DNA of 22,341 bases from a virus: IMG/VR virus record IMGVR_UViG_3300035182_001714, positions 1-22,341 of that record. One strand, given 5' to 3'. Shown here piece after piece: positions 21,231-22,341 of this stretch; position 1 is the stretch's first letter; the number at the start of each line of letters is the position of its first letter. The notes under the pieces are model-generated. The model was not told where the DNA came from. It made no database searches and saw nothing but the letters and a program-made list of their open reading frames with translations. Position numbers and translations under genes: made by a program.

Positions 21231-21691
21231 CAGTCAGCCGCCCGCAGAATCAGCCGCGCTTGCTCTGGCGTGTAAATGGACGCGGCGAGCTTGGCGCCCT
21301 TCACCCCCGCTGCAGCCAGGATCGTCGGCAGAAGCGAGATGGCGGCGTTGATCAGCGGCACGAACGGCGACGCGGCCGGGAACATCGGCAGGACGATATC
21401 GGCGATCCCCTGCACAGCCACGGCAATCTGCTGCACCAGGCCAGCTACCGCGCCTGTGGCAGTGGCGATCTTCGCCGCGTCGTTGGCGACGATGAGCGCA
21501 TCCGCCTGCACCTTCGTGACGACGGAGGTGGGCACGCCCGGGATGGCGGCGATCTGCTGCGCCGCCGCCGAGACGCCCGCCGCGACCAGCTGCACGTCAG
21601 TTGCGAACTGCGACGGCGAGTTAGGGATGAGCGAGCACCCAGCCAGCGCGGCCGGAGCAGAGGCGAGGATGATGCGGCGAGTGATGATCAT
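21230..21691 (-). CDS. Phage lipoprotein, 153 aa
   Basis: The N-terminus, with twin Arg (MIITRRIILASAPAALAGCS), has a signal helix and a lipobox LAGC, so Cys19 would be lipidated and the protein anchored in a membrane. The rest is Ala/Val-rich with two hydrophobic stretches (VAGLVQQIAVAVQGIADIVL and LINAAISLLPTILAAAG), which may be helices in or near the membrane. ATG 21691 has AGGAG upstream and overlaps the stop of the holin-like gene (ATGA). Such small lipoproteins are common beside GH108 lysis genes of alphaproteobacterial phages; a spanin-like role is possible but not shown. Confidence 0.7.
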   Translation of the reverse strand: MIITRRIILASAPAALAGCSLIPNSPSQFATDVQLVAAGVSAAAQQIAAIPGVPTSVVTKVQADALIVANDAAKIATATGAVAGLVQQIAVAVQGIADIVLPMFPAASPFVPLINAAISLLPTILAAAGVKGAKLAASIYTPEQARLILRAAD

Positions 21692-21918
21692 GGTTTGGTC
21701 TCCTGAGTTACCGACTGAGCGTTCTTGGCGTTGCCCCTGTTGGCAGCGCACCAGTCCAGCACTTCCCGCGCGATGCGCCACCAGCGTGGCGACGTAGCCG
21801 TGGCGGGAGGCAGCACAGCGGCGAGAATGGCAGCAATGCCAATTGCCGCCAGCAGGTAGTTGCCGTAGGCGTCAAGCCCGAGAGCATGCACCAGCGACAT
21901 CAGTTGCGACGGGTCCAT
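21688..21918 (-). CDS. Holin-like small membrane protein, 76 aa
   Basis: The protein has a short polar N-terminus, a single hydrophobic helix (YLLAAIGIAAILAAVLPP, about residues 21-38) and a charged tail with SPRWWRIAREVLDWCAANRG. Size, position between the GH108 lysozyme and the lipoprotein, and one-base overlaps on both sides (TAATG, ATGA) fit a phage holin or antiholin. A strong AGGAGG precedes ATG 21918. The family is not identified more precisely. Confidence 0.65.
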   Translation of the reverse strand: MDPSQLMSLVHALGLDAYGNYLLAAIGIAAILAAVLPPATATSPRWWRIAREVLDWCAANRGNAKNAQSVTQETKP

Positions 21919-22341
21919 TATTTAGTGCCTCCTGCAATTGCAACAGCCTGAAACGGCAGCGCGGCAAGCCGTCGGGACCAACCCGCGCCGAAGATTTTCC
22001 AGGTTGCCAAGCCAGTCATGAACAATAGCCGGAATGCCATGAAAGCGCGAGCTGTATCTTGCCAACTGCGGGCTGCTACAGCGGCTAAAGTGACAGGGCC
22101 GATAGTGCCGTCCGGATAGACAAAAACAGCCTGTTGAAGCCATTTGTTGGCTCGTCCAGGTCCATTGTTCACAGCTGCGTCAAAATGAAGAAGTGCAAGC
22201 CCAGGCGGCAAATCGTCGTCATGGTATTTCTGCCAGTAGTCGCGCTCGTAAATTGCTAGAGCTGCTTCACGACTGAGGTGCGGAATATCCAGATCAGGAT
22301 AGCTTGCAGCAGAGATGCCCCATGCAGTGCCGACGAGGCGG
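21918..22341 (-). CDS. GH108 lysozyme (endolysin), N-terminus beyond the right edge
   Basis: It cleaves peptidoglycan glycan strands for host lysis. The visible part starts at the window edge with RLVGTAWGISAASYPDLDIP, continues HLSREAALAIYERDYWQKYH, DDDLPPGLALLHFDAAVNNG, PGRANKWLQQA and DGTIGPVTLAAVAA, and ends near AGGTK. This is the GH108 core with its peptidoglycan-binding-like end. The catalytic EGG segment should lie just outside the window. The stop overlaps the holin start by one base, as is typical of phage lysis cassettes. Confidence 0.88.
   Translation of the reverse strand, partial: RLVGTAWGISAASYPDLDIPHLSREAALAIYERDYWQKYHDDDLPPGLALLHFDAAVNNGPGRANKWLQQAVFVYPDGTIGPVTLAAVAARSWQDTARAFMAFRLLFMTGLATWKIFGAGWSRRLAALPFQAVAIAGGTK

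Overview
The window looks like half of a tailed double-stranded DNA phage or prophage genome. The gene set is a large terminase, a primase-helicase, a RusA resolvase, a RecT annealase, DNA methyltransferases and a GH108 lysis cassette. The GC-rich coding and the style of the lysis, GH108 and methyltransferase genes suggest an alphaproteobacterial host, perhaps in the Acetobacteraceae; this is an inference that cannot be proved from the window. I saw no integrase, CI-type repressor, tRNA, rRNA, CRISPR array or insertion sequence.

Layout. (1) 1-1745, minus strand: terminase pair behind a good promoter at 1875-1902; TerL runs off the left edge. (2) 1994-2206, plus strand: an isolated small gene. 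(3) 2234-10366, minus strand: a tightly packed replication and DNA-modification operon. In transcription order it holds a DUF1376-type replication protein, a primase-helicase split by an intein, small ORFs, a C5-cytosine methyltransferase, a frameshifted beta-class methyltransferase, RusA, small DNA-binding proteins and a DUF6456-like protein. (4) 10367-10691: a divergent control region. (5) 10692-16938, plus strand: a recombination operon with a coiled-coil protein, a long RecT, a winged-helix protein, an 18-codon ORF, an SNF2-type helicase, a second methyltransferase and a DUF1937 protein. (6) 17091-20418, plus strand: small genes, including three tandem paralogues of an unrecognised family. 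(7) 20502 to the right edge, minus strand: the lysis cassette, with GH108 lysozyme, holin-like protein, lipoprotein and a papain-like protein. If the genome is circular or permuted, TerL leaves on the left in the same direction as the lysis genes enter from the right, so the structural genes probably lie outside the window between them.

How the genes fit together. The DUF1376 protein (lambda O-like in position) and the primase-helicase would start and drive replication, and an array of 11-bp repeats inside the initiator gene is a candidate origin. RecT, the SNF2 helicase and RusA would handle annealing and branched DNA. The methyltransferases would modify phage DNA against host restriction. 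Terminase packages the DNA, and the lysis genes release the particles.

The most unusual points are: the intein, which has a LAGLIDADG endonuclease and ends in Gly-Asn; a duplicated regulatory leader in front of 17091 and 20164, with a related partial form before 1994; the three tandem paralogues; the iteron-like array inside the replication gene; and the methyltransferase that carries both a frameshift and an altered catalytic motif.
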